The position numbers and the translations under genes were made by a program. From assembly GCA_026713745.1 (NCBI GenBank), contig JAPONU010000285.1, positions 1-39,661 of the forward strand: a stretch of DNA of 39,661 bases, read 5' to 3'. The notes beneath the pieces were generated by a model. It was not told the origin of the DNA, did no database searches, and saw only the letters and a program-made list of their open reading frames with translations. This DNA is from a bacterium (GTDB taxonomy: Bacteria > Actinomycetota > Acidimicrobiia > Acidimicrobiales > CATQHL01). Each line of letters opens with the position of its first letter. Position 1 is the stretch's first letter. Shown in pieces: positions 32,888 through 39,661 of this stretch.

Positions 32888-33826
32888 ATGCGGGCCGCCG
32901 CGGTCTTTCAGCGGTACAGGAGCATCGACGACCAGGCAGAGCAACTGACCGGCTTCGATCAGTCCTACCAACAGCTGGATCGCGGCTCGTACCGCGGCGC
33001 GTTCCTGGCGTGCGACGACGAGGAGGTCGGCTTCTTCGTCGAACACACCAACCGGCGACTCGGCCAGCAGGGCGCAGGCCCGGACGGCATGATCAGCGCG
33101 GTCGTCCTGCTCAGCGCCCCGGGTCACTCACTGAACAACGGGTCCACGTTCAGCATGGACGACATCGTGCTGGTGGGATCCGGTGGTGCCTACGAGGCCG
33201 TTATCGACGCGGGGGTCGAGCCGGCGGTCTTCAGCGTCCCCCTGGGGGCGACGACCGCCCTACCACTGCGCCGCCTCTCCGACCAGCAGGCGGGCCGGGT
33301 GCGCCGCATCGCCGATCCAGAACTCAGCAGGAAGTTCCGAGCCGTGGCAGCCAACGCACTGCGATCCTGGGATGCGGCCTCCCAGAGCGTCTCGGTGCCG
33401 CGCTCGGTCGTGCACGCGCTGATGCTCGAGGTGCTCACGGCGCCAAGCGCGGCTGACGGGTCGTCACACGGCTCGATCCAGCTCTACCGGGCAGCACGCG
33501 ACGTCATGGTCGATGCTCTGACGGTGTCGCTGCCGGTTCCCGAGGTCGCCTCGCGGGTGGGGTCGTCCCGCCGTACCCTTGAGCAGGCCTTCGACACCTG
33601 CGTCTCGGTGAGCCCTGCCCGCTTCCACAAGCTGCTGAGGCTCAACAACGCCCGCCGGCTGCTCGAGAGCGGGCGACATTCCGTGAGCCGGAGCGCCACC
33701 AGCAGCGGCCTGCACCACCTCGGTCGGTTCTCGAGCGACTACCACGAGTTGTTCGGCGAGTTGCCCTCGGAGACCGCGCTACGCGCCAAGGTGCTCATCG
33801 CAGACCCGGCGCCGGCCGGCGTCTGA
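32888..33826 (+). CDS. AraC-family transcriptional regulator
   Basis: A 312-residue regulator. The N-terminal 190 residues are a sensory region of the AraC-binding-like kind (no known ligand motif). The C-terminal part (about 205-300) has the two AraC helix-turn-helix units: VPEVASRVGSSRRTLEQAFDTCVSVSPARFHKLLRLNNARRLL in two steps, then SSGLHHLGRFSSDYHELFGELPSE. The start is fixed by a -10 box 6 nt upstream. Divergent from the hydrolase/Liv importer operon, with repeated TTGTCCG sites between, it is the natural candidate for its regulator. Confidence 0.88.
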   Translation: MRAAAVFQRYRSIDDQAEQLTGFDQSYQQLDRGSYRGAFLACDDEEVGFFVEHTNRRLGQQGAGPDGMISAVVLLSAPGHSLNNGSTFSMDDIVLVGSGGAYEAVIDAGVEPAVFSVPLGATTALPLRRLSDQQAGRVRRIADPELSRKFRAVAANALRSWDAASQSVSVPRSVVHALMLEVLTAPSAADGSSHGSIQLYRAARDVMVDALTVSLPVPEVASRVGSSRRTLEQAFDTCVSVSPARFHKLLRLNNARRLLESGRHSVSRSATSSGLHHLGRFSSDYHELFGELPSETALRAKVLIADPAPAGV

Positions 33827-33880
33827 GCAGCCGATTCCGATCCGGCGCCGCTCGGGCGCGTTCCGGGCCGCGCCTGCGTC

Positions 33881-34057
33881 TCAGGTTGCCGCGGCCCGGG
33901 GTGCGGGCTCGGGCGCGCTCCAGTCCTGCGGGATCGAGGAGAAATCGAAGAACGGCTCGACGTCACCGCCGGTCACCGCCTCGGCGATCTGCGCATAGAA
34001 CCCTTGCCCGGTCACCGCCTCGGCGATCTGCGCATAGAACCCTTGCCCGGTCTCGAA
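33881..34057 (-). pseudogene. C-terminal fragment of an unidentified protein with an internal duplication
   Basis: The reading ends GGDVEPFFDFSSIPQDW plus a Pro/Ala tail and looks like a true C-terminus. A 13-residue block (GQGFYAQIAEAVT) is present twice through a 39-bp DNA duplication. Upstream of 34057 the frame runs antisense to the Lrp/AsnC remnant and is not protein-like, so the gene is cut off. I do not recognise the family. Confidence 0.4.
33972..34049. repeat. Perfect 39-bp tandem duplication
   Basis: Units 33972-34010 and 34011-34049 are identical. They lie in the broken C-terminal fragment on the minus strand and add 13 residues in frame. Confidence 0.9.
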
Positions 34058-34270
34058 GGCGACGTGTTGGCAGGAGTGATCGCCATGTCGCTCACCGGGC
34101 GCGGCGACCTTCTCGTGCGGGTCGTGGCACCGACCAACGACGACCTCCACGAGATCCTGCAGCAGATCGCCGCCATCGACGAAGTGCGCCGCACCGAGAC
34201 GCTGCTCGCCCTGCACACCTCCCTGACACGCAGCAGCGCCGACCTCGTCGCCGCGGGCACCCACCCCTGA
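34055..34270 (+). pseudogene. Lrp/AsnC regulator remnant (C-terminal ligand-binding domain)
   Basis: MSLTGRGDLLVRVVAPTNDD, followed by LHEILQQIAAIDEVRRTETLLALHT, matches the end of the AsnC/RAM domain (vtGryDlllrv... GV.rTeT...L). The helix-turn-helix half and the start of the domain are missing. Upstream sequence belongs to another fragment on the opposite strand. It is a remnant; a frame open back to 34004 exists but its first 17 codons are not AsnC-like. Confidence 0.6.
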
Positions 34271-34290
34271 CCGGCCGGCGCGCCAGGCCG

Positions 34291-35253
34291 CTACGGGGAA
34301 GCCGAGAACGCCGTCCGGCGGGCGTCGCTGGGGGTGGTGCCGTAGGCCTCGGCGAAGCAGCGCGAGAAGTGTGCCGGGGACTTGAAGCCGTGGCTGAAGG
34401 CGATGTCGGTGATGGTCTTGGCGCGGTGCTGGCCCGAGACGAGGTCGTCGCGGCAGCGGGCCAGGCGGCGGCGCATGAGGTAGGTGGTGACCGTCGTGTT
34501 GTGGTCCCGGAATAGTTGGTGGAGGTAGCGCAGCGAGACGCCGATGGAGGAGGCGATGCGGGCCGGATCCAGGTCGGGGTCGTCGGCATAGGCGTTGATG
34601 TAGGTGCAGGCCCGCAGGAAATGCTTGGTGCCGCTGGACCCCGGCGCCATCGCATCGCCGAAATGGTCCGCCAGCGCCACGCCGAGTAGATCGAGGGCGC
34701 TCGTGGCGAGTTGGCGCGACACGGCGTTCTCCTCACCGGAGGCGAAGGGCTCCAGCGAGCGCAGGAACGACGAGACCGGGGCGGTCACGTTGCCGTCGCT
34801 GCGCATGCGCACCGCGGTCAGCGGTTCGGGAAACGGGCAGCGTTCCAGCAGGAACTGCCGGTCGAACTGCAGCACGAGCATGTCGAACTCTTCGGGCATG
34901 ACGAGGTTGTACGGCCGGGTGGTGTCATAGAGCGCGAAGTCGCCCGCCTCCAGGACAGCCTGACGGTCATCCTGGATCACGACCCCGACACCGCTGAGTT
35001 GCAGCGAGACGAGCACCTCATCGCGGGGTTCGGTGCTGATCAGCGACGGGGAGCGGTGGACCGTGTGAGGCTGCGCGTGCACCCGGCTGAGCGCCAGCAC
35101 GCCCAGATCGCTGCTGGAGATCTGGGCCTGGAAGGGTTGCTCGGAAGGCAGCGCCTCGGCCTCGAGCCGCACGAACGCCGAGCAGATGACCTCGTGCCAG
35201 AAATCGAAGCGATCCCGGCCGGCGACCGTCTCGGTGTTCGCTGTTGTGACCAC
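34291..35253 (-). CDS. AraC-family regulator of the nitrilase/importer locus
   Basis: A 320-residue regulator. The N-terminal region (about 15-190, FDFWHEVICSAFVRLEAE... GDFALYDTTRPYNLVMPEEF) resembles the AraC-binding-like domain seen in FeaR/NitR-type activators. The C-terminal part (about 215-315) carries both helix-turn-helix units: DPARIASSIGVSLRYLHQLF and ITDIAFSHGFKSPAHFSRCF. I chose GTG 35253, with GGAGG 6 nt upstream; the frame is open much further, but those codons lie in the intergenic repeats. Divergent from the nitrilase gene, it probably activates it, as AraC-type NitR does for nitrilase in Rhodococcus. Confidence 0.88.
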   Translation of the reverse strand: MVTTANTETVAGRDRFDFWHEVICSAFVRLEAEALPSEQPFQAQISSSDLGVLALSRVHAQPHTVHRSPSLISTEPRDEVLVSLQLSGVGVVIQDDRQAVLEAGDFALYDTTRPYNLVMPEEFDMLVLQFDRQFLLERCPFPEPLTAVRMRSDGNVTAPVSSFLRSLEPFASGEENAVSRQLATSALDLLGVALADHFGDAMAPGSSGTKHFLRACTYINAYADDPDLDPARIASSIGVSLRYLHQLFRDHNTTVTTYLMRRRLARCRDDLVSGQHRAKTITDIAFSHGFKSPAHFSRCFAEAYGTTPSDARRTAFSASP

Positions 35254-35301
35254 CTGGGCCTCCCGACCTGTGCCGGGAGGAACGTTCTCCCAGCGCAGAA
35301 G

Positions 35302-35313
35302 AGAGTGCACTCT
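35302..35313. promoter_or_regulatory. Perfect 12-bp palindrome in the AraC/nitrilase gap
   Basis: AGAGTGCACTCT lies about 28 bp upstream of the -35 of the nitrilase promoter. It is also just downstream of a possible minus-strand -10 (TAATCT, 35322-35327) for the AraC-type gene, so one bound protein could activate one side and repress the other. Confidence 0.4.
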
Positions 35314-35340
35314 GAGACAAGAGATTAGACGCTGTAAGGA

Positions 35341-35370
35341 TTGAAGCCCTCGCGGGCCCCTTCGTAGCGT
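35341..35370 (+). promoter_or_regulatory. Promoter of the nitrilase/Liv importer operon
   Basis: TTGAAG (35341-35346), 18-bp spacer, TAGCGT (35365-35370). The same TAGCGT box serves the other AraC gene. The leader would be about 150 nt and contains the 27-bp tandem repeat. Confidence 0.5.
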
Positions 35371-35391
35371 GCTGAACATGGTGGAGAGAAC

Positions 35392-35453
35392 CGCCACGCT
35401 TCGCTGCAGCGCACCGCCCGCCACGCTTCGCTGCAGCGCACCGCCCGCCACGC
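35392..35453. repeat. 27-bp tandem repeat in the nitrilase leader
   Basis: Units 35392-35418 and 35419-35445 are identical, followed by 8 bp of a third. They contain CTGCAG and GC-rich arms and lie between promoter and start codon, so they would be in the 5' leader. Confidence 0.85.
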
Positions 35454-35528
35454 GCCGCATGCGACCCGGGGAAACCTCGCCGGGTGGCCCTCCTCGGTCG
35501 GTCAACCCGCATCGGTGAAGGAGTCGCC

Positions 35529-36560
35529 ATGACTGCAGCCGCCCCGTTCGTCGCCGCCGCAGTGCAGGCGGAGCCGTGCTGGCTCGAAGTGGACGCCGGA
35601 GTCGAGAAGGCTGCCGGTCTGATCGCCGAGGCGGCGGCCAACGATGCCCGGCTCGTGGCATTCCCCGAGACGTGGATTCCCGGTTACCCGCACTTCCTGT
35701 GGCTGGGGTCGCAGGCCTGGGGCATGCAGTTCGTTCAGCGCTTCCACGAGAACTCCGTCACCGTCGGTGACGAGGCGTTCCAGCGGCTCGCCCGGGCGGC
35801 CGCCGACAACGACATCGCTGTGGTGTTCGGCGCCAGCGAGAGGGACCGGGGGTCGCTGTACATGGCGTAGTTCGCCTTCGGCGCCGACGGCGAGGTGCTG
35901 TTCGCGCGCCGCAAGCTGAAGCCCACCCACGTGGAGCGCGCCCTGTTCGGCCAGGGCGACGGCAGCCACCTGCACGTGCAGGACGTGGACGGCATCGGCC
36001 GGCTCGGGGCGTTGAACTGCTGGGAGCACCTGCAGCCGCTCACCAAGTTCGCGATGTACAGCCAGGGCGAGCAGGTGCACGTGGCGAGCTGGCCCTCGTT
36101 CTGCCTCTACCGCGGGCTGGCCAATGCCCTCGACATCGACGTGAACATGAACGCCACGCAGGTGTACGCGGTGGAGGGCTCGTGCTTCACGATCGCCGCG
36201 ACCACCGTGACCGGCGAGGCCGGGCTGGACCTGTTCTGCCAGGATGACGAGCAGCGTGCCCTGCTGGGCGGGGCCGGTGGCGGCGGCAGCAGCCGCATCT
36301 ACGCCCCCGACGGGCGGATCGTCTCGAACCTCCTGGACGAGCACAGCGAGGGAATCGTCTACGCCGAGATCGACCTGTCGCTGATCCCCCTGTCGAAGGT
36401 CGCCCAGGACCCAAGCGGCCACTACTCGCGCCCCGACGTGACCCGGTTGGTCTTCGATCCCCGACCGCAGCCGACCGTGGAGATCGTCGGCGCCGAGTTC
36501 GCCGCGCCGCGTGACGACGACGAGGCACTCGAGGAACTTCCACAGCCCGCAACGGCCTGA
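35529..36560 (+). pseudogene. Nitrilase interrupted by one in-frame TAG
   Basis: The frame from ATG 35529 (AAGGAG 5 nt upstream) to 36560 reads as a 343-codon nitrilase except for TAG at 35868-35870 (codon 114). There SLYMA is followed by FAFGADG, and CAG (Gln) would fit. The catalytic set is intact across the stop: E47 in FPETW, Lys in RRKLKPTHVER (K131 or K129), and C164 in LNCWEHLQ. Nitrilases hydrolyse nitriles to acid and ammonia; length and motifs fit aliphatic or arylacetonitrile types. One C-to-T change explains the break, so it is a fresh pseudogene, a sequencing error or, less likely, readthrough: TAG is an ordinary stop for several other genes here. The AraC regulator and importer around it are intact. 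Confidence 0.85.
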
Positions 36561-36594
36561 GATGCCGTCACGCATACCCGAAAGCGAGGACACC

Positions 36595-37974
36595 ATGAGG
36601 CAACACACACGCAGGCGCCGCCTGCTCTTCCCGACGGTACTCGCCGCCATCGTTCTGCTGGTGGCCGCCTGCGCCTCGGACGACGAGGGGGCCGCCGAGC
36701 CGCCGGCCCCGGCTCCCGTCCCGACGCCCGCCACCGAGGCCGAGGCGGCACCGGAGCCCGCGCCGCCCCCTGCGGGGGCCGAGCCCGCCGCCGAGCCCGA
36801 AGCTGCTCCACCGCCGCCGACCGAACCGGGGGCCGCGCCCGAACCTCCACCCCCACCTCCGGCCGAACCGGCGGCACCCGCCGAGGCGACCGGCGAGCCG
36901 ATCCGGGTCGGAAACATCAGCTCCCTGACCGGCGGCGCGCTGTTCCCTGAGGCCTCTGAGGCGGCCAAGGCTGTCTTCGACCGCGTCAACGCCGCAGGCG
37001 GTATCGGCGGGCGCCCGATCGAACTGATCATCGAGGATGACGGCGGGACGCCCGAGGGCGCCGCCACCGCAGCCCGCAAGCTCGTGGAGCAGGATGACGT
37101 GGTGGCCATGGTGGGCTCGGCCAGCACGCTGGAGTGCGTGGTCAATACCGGTCTCTACGCCGAGGCCGGTGTCTATTCGATTCAGGGCACCGGCGTGGAC
37201 CCGCTGTGCTTCCTGTCGCCGAACATCTCGCCGGTCAACACCGGCCCCTACGCCGGCATCACGGTGTCGCTGTTCTACGCCTCCGAGACCCTCGGCTTCG
37301 AGAATGTCTGCAACGTGAACCTGTTCGTGGTGCCCGACCTGGCCCCGGCCTTCGACGCCGCCGTGGCCCGCTGGGAGGAATTGACCGGCAAGTCGCTGGC
37401 CTTCCGGATTGCCGCCGCCACCCTGCAGGACGACCCGACGCCGCTGATGCTGCAGGCCCGGGACGCCGGCTGCCAGGCGGTCGTCATCGACGGTGTGGAG
37501 CCGCACGCTCTGGCCGTGGGGCGGGCCATCGAGGCGCAGGGGCTGGGCGACATCACCTGGATCGGCCTCACCTCGTATTACACGGACGCCATCGCCGGCC
37601 AGCTCGGCAGCGCCGGCAACGGCCTCCAGGCCAACTCCGAGTTCGAGCCGTACGGCTCCACGTCGCCCGTGCTGGACGACTGGCGCCAGCTCATGATCGA
37701 CAGCGACGTGGCGCTCACATCCTTCGCCCAGGGCGGCTACCTGGCGGCCACGATCTTCGCTGAAGTGCTTCAGGGCATCGACGGCGAGATCAGCCGTGAG
37801 TCGGTGGGCGCGGCGCTGCTCGCCCTGGACCGCTACGACACGCCGCTGCTCGGAACCCCCTACTCGTTCGGTGATGCGCCGATTCACGCACCGAACCAGG
37901 CCAGCAAGTTCGTGGTGCTCCAGGACGGCGCCTGGGTGACCGCTCTCGACGAATGGGTCGTACTGCCGAACTGA
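36595..37974 (+). CDS. Liv-type substrate-binding lipoprotein of the nitrilase operon
   Basis: A 459-residue lipoprotein. The signal peptide has lipobox LLVAAC (C26), then a Pro/Ala/Glu linker of about 70 residues, then a type I binding domain: PIRVGNISSLTGGALFPEASEAAKAVFDRVNAAGGIGGRPIEL in two strands, the VVAMVGSASTLEC region and FAQGGYLAATIFAEVLQ. ATG 36595 has GAGG 5 nt upstream and lies 34 nt after the nitrilase stop, so it is in the same transcript. By context it may bind a nitrile, amide or the acid product; that is inference. It is only distantly like the other Liv lipoprotein in the window. Confidence 0.9.
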   Translation: MRQHTRRRRLLFPTVLAAIVLLVAACASDDEGAAEPPAPAPVPTPATEAEAAPEPAPPPAGAEPAAEPEAAPPPPTEPGAAPEPPPPPPAEPAAPAEATGEPIRVGNISSLTGGALFPEASEAAKAVFDRVNAAGGIGGRPIELIIEDDGGTPEGAATAARKLVEQDDVVAMVGSASTLECVVNTGLYAEAGVYSIQGTGVDPLCFLSPNISPVNTGPYAGITVSLFYASETLGFENVCNVNLFVVPDLAPAFDAAVARWEELTGKSLAFRIAAATLQDDPTPLMLQARDAGCQAVVIDGVEPHALAVGRAIEAQGLGDITWIGLTSYYTDAIAGQLGSAGNGLQANSEFEPYGSTSPVLDDWRQLMIDSDVALTSFAQGGYLAATIFAEVLQGIDGEISRESVGAALLALDRYDTPLLGTPYSFGDAPIHAPNQASKFVVLQDGAWVTALDEWVVLPN

Positions 37975-38017
37975 CCGCCCCCGGCGGCGACGCAATGGCG
38001 GGTAGGACCGCCAGGGC

Positions 38018-38875
38018 TTGCTCACCCTGACCGTCGCCGCCACCGCAGCCGCCGGTGCGTACGCCATGCTGGGCGTCAGCATCGTGGTGCTGCACCGGAT
38101 GGCGGGGGTCGTCAACTTCAGTTGTGCGGTGGTCGGGGCGTTCGGCGCCTACACGACCGCGGTCGCCTTCGATCACGGCTGGCCCATCGGGGCGGCCATG
38201 GGGGCGGGCATCGCCCTGGCCGGCACCCTGGCGACGCTCACCGGCCTGATCTTCGCCCGGTTCTTCGCCACCGCCGACGGCGCGGCCCGTACCGCGGCGA
38301 TGATCGCCGCCACCGTCGGCTTCTTCGCCGTGGGGTTCCGCATCTTCGGCGACGCCCCGCGGAGCGTGCCGGTCCTGTTCCCGGGCGTGTCCTGGTCGGC
38401 GGGCAACGTGGTCGTCACCCTCAGCAGCCTGATCGTGGTCGGCGCGGCGATCCTCACCGTGATCGGTATGACCTGGGTCCTGCGAGGCACGCGCCTGGGT
38501 TCGCAGGTGCGGGCCATGTCCGAGCGGCCGGTCACCGCCGAGTTGCTGGGCGTGCCGATCTACGCCCGCACGGCCCTGGTGTGGGGCTTCACCGGCGTCG
38601 TCTCCGCCTTCGGGATGATCGTGGTGGCGTCGAACCTGCCGGGTGGCTTCTCGAGCCTGGGTTTCCTCATCTTCCCGGCCATGGCAGCGGCGCTGATCGG
38701 CGCTTTCCGCAGCCTTCCCCTGGCGTTCGCCGGCGGCATCGTGGTGGCCGTCATCGAGTCGCTGTCCTCTTACCGCACGTCCTGGGCGGAGTACCGGGGC
38801 GCCGTGCCGTTCCTCATCGCCCTGGTGGTCCTGCTGTGGACCCAGCGCAAGCAGGTCTGGGATGCGGCGCGCTGA
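38018..38875 (+). CDS. Liv-type ABC permease (LivH-like)
   Basis: A 285-residue membrane protein with about eight helices. It begins LTLTVAATAAAGAYAMLGVSIVVLHRMAGVVNFSCAVVGAFGAY in the LivH manner and has the later LGFLIFPAMAAALIGAFRSLPLAFAGGIVV coupling region. The start is a TTG at 38018; the nearest ribosome-like AGGA is rather distant (about 11 nt). The gap from the binding protein is 43 nt. It overlaps the next permease gene by 14 nt. Confidence 0.88.
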   Translation: MLTLTVAATAAAGAYAMLGVSIVVLHRMAGVVNFSCAVVGAFGAYTTAVAFDHGWPIGAAMGAGIALAGTLATLTGLIFARFFATADGAARTAAMIAATVGFFAVGFRIFGDAPRSVPVLFPGVSWSAGNVVVTLSSLIVVGAAILTVIGMTWVLRGTRLGSQVRAMSERPVTAELLGVPIYARTALVWGFTGVVSAFGMIVVASNLPGGFSSLGFLIFPAMAAALIGAFRSLPLAFAGGIVVAVIESLSSYRTSWAEYRGAVPFLIALVVLLWTQRKQVWDAAR

Positions 38876-39661
38876 GATCATTGGCACCGGGGCCTACGTC
38901 GCCGGTGTGCTGCTGATCGCCCGCTTCGCCGATGAGTTCTGGCTGTTCCTGCTGACGAGCGCGCTGATCACCGCTCTTGTGGCGGTCAGCGTGGGCGTCA
39001 TCTACGACAGCGCCGGTCTGCTGTCGCTGTGCCAGATGAGCTTCGCCGGCATCGGCGCCTGGACCGTGGGTTGGGTCAGCCACCGATCCGACCTGCCGTT
39101 CCTGGCGCAGTTGCCGCTCGCCGCGCTGGTGGCCCTGGCCGCCGGCATCCTGGTGGGCATTCCGGCCCTGCGCCTGCGGGGCCTGAACCTGGCGGTGTTC
39201 ACGCTGGTGTTCAGCGCCGCGGTGTCGCGGGTGATCTTCGCCGACGGCTTCCCCGGCCTGCTGGAGGGCAACCGCGTGCATCCTCCGGGTTTCGCGGACA
39301 GCGACGCCGGCTTCTTCGGTCTGGTCGCCGTCGCGCTGGGGTTCGTGGCGGTCGTCGTGGTGGCGCTGCGCCGGGCACGCCTGGGCCGCTGGTGGTTCTC
39401 GGTGCGGCGCAGCGAGCGGGCCGTGGCCGCGCTGGGCCGCAGCGTGGTCCGGACCAAGCTCTCGGCCTTCGCCGCCAGCGCCGCCATCGCCGGGCTGGCC
39501 GGCGGCCTGCTGGTCGCCCTCAACGGCGTCGTCAGCGGGGCCAGCTTCGAGCCTCTCGAATCCATGACGATCCTGACCGCGGCGCTGATGTTCGGCGCCG
39601 GGCACTTCGAGGGCGCCCTCCTGGCGGGGCTGTTCGGGCGGCTGATCCCCAACTTCCTGAG
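38862..39661 (+). CDS. Liv-type ABC permease (LivM-like), cut by the window end
   Basis: From ATG 38862 (MRRAEIIGTGAYVAGVLLIA) the frame stays open to the last base, about 266 codons. It has LivM marks: AGLLSLCQMSFAGIGAWTVGWVS, LRGLNLAVFTLVFSAAVSRVIF, LGRWWFSVRRSERAVAALG and the coupling-loop region near FGAGHFEGALLAGLFGR. It overlaps the LivH-like gene by 14 nt. Whether an ATPase is fused at the C-terminus, as in the other importer of this window, cannot be seen; ATPase genes are expected beyond the edge. Confidence 0.9.
   Translation, partial: MRRAEIIGTGAYVAGVLLIARFADEFWLFLLTSALITALVAVSVGVIYDSAGLLSLCQMSFAGIGAWTVGWVSHRSDLPFLAQLPLAALVALAAGILVGIPALRLRGLNLAVFTLVFSAAVSRVIFADGFPGLLEGNRVHPPGFADSDAGFFGLVAVALGFVAVVVVALRRARLGRWWFSVRRSERAVAALGRSVVRTKLSAFAASAAIAGLAGGLLVALNGVVSGASFEPLESMTILTAALMFGAGHFEGALLAGLFGRLIPNFL

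Noticed and set aside
35392..35453. Tandem repeats as a CRISPR array
   Set aside because: The copies adjoin without spacers and no cas genes are near; the same holds for the 45-bp and 39-bp duplications.
35868..35870. TAG in the nitrilase gene as programmed recoding (pyrrolysine or readthrough)
   Set aside because: No pyl genes or downstream element seen, and TAG ends several intact genes here (tryptophan dioxygenase, aldehyde dehydrogenase, aminotransferase, M23 peptidase).

Overview
The window is GC-rich (about 70 %) and looks like the chromosome of a free-living actinobacterium. Coenzyme F420 biosynthesis genes, a DUF5719/glycosyltransferase pair, actinobacterial-style membrane proteins and TANNNT -10 boxes a few bases before leaderless starts all point there. 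The stand-alone cofE (no fused nitroreductase domain), paired CNNM/CBS genes and two Liv-type transporters make an Acidimicrobiia-like lineage my best guess, but that is inference. No rRNA, tRNA, CRISPR array or intact insertion sequence was seen.

Region 1 (1-11.5 kb): an Old Yellow Enzyme/dienoyl-CoA-reductase-like flavoenzyme, a secreted DUF5719-like protein, and a large membrane glycosyltransferase divergent from cofD and cofE. These are followed by an NDP-sugar pyrophosphorylase, a histidine-rich single-pass membrane protein and a class IV aminotransferase. Region 2 (11.5-20 kb): a secreted M23 peptidase lies last in a unit with two CNNM/CBS membrane proteins. Divergent to it is a heterodimeric ABC exporter plus a third ABC ATPase. 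The exporter's first gene has no canonical start codon.

Region 3 (20-26.4 kb): a leftward tryptophan/kynurenine operon encoding an aldehyde dehydrogenase, a 5'-truncated DapA-family protein, 3-hydroxyanthranilate dioxygenase, kynureninase, kynurenine 3-monooxygenase and tryptophan 2,3-dioxygenase. Together these would take tryptophan to 2-amino-3-carboxymuconate semialdehyde, except that no kynurenine formamidase is present. The 26.36-26.95 kb gap is a patchwork of gene remnants: a MarR-like N-terminus, an unidentified C-terminal fragment and an IS30-like helix-turn-helix.

Region 4 (27-33.8 kb): a leftward operon of an alpha/beta hydrolase and a Liv-type ABC importer whose permease LivM and ATPase LivG are fused, with a divergent leaderless AraC-family regulator. 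Region 5 (33.8-39.7 kb): more remnants (a Lrp/AsnC C-terminal domain and an unknown C-terminus with a 39-bp duplication), then an AraC-family regulator divergent from a nitrilase broken by one in-frame TAG. A second Liv-type importer follows and runs off the window end. Three perfect tandem duplications (45, 39 and 27 bp) fall between 31.6 and 35.5 kb, a stretch that appears to be under rearrangement.
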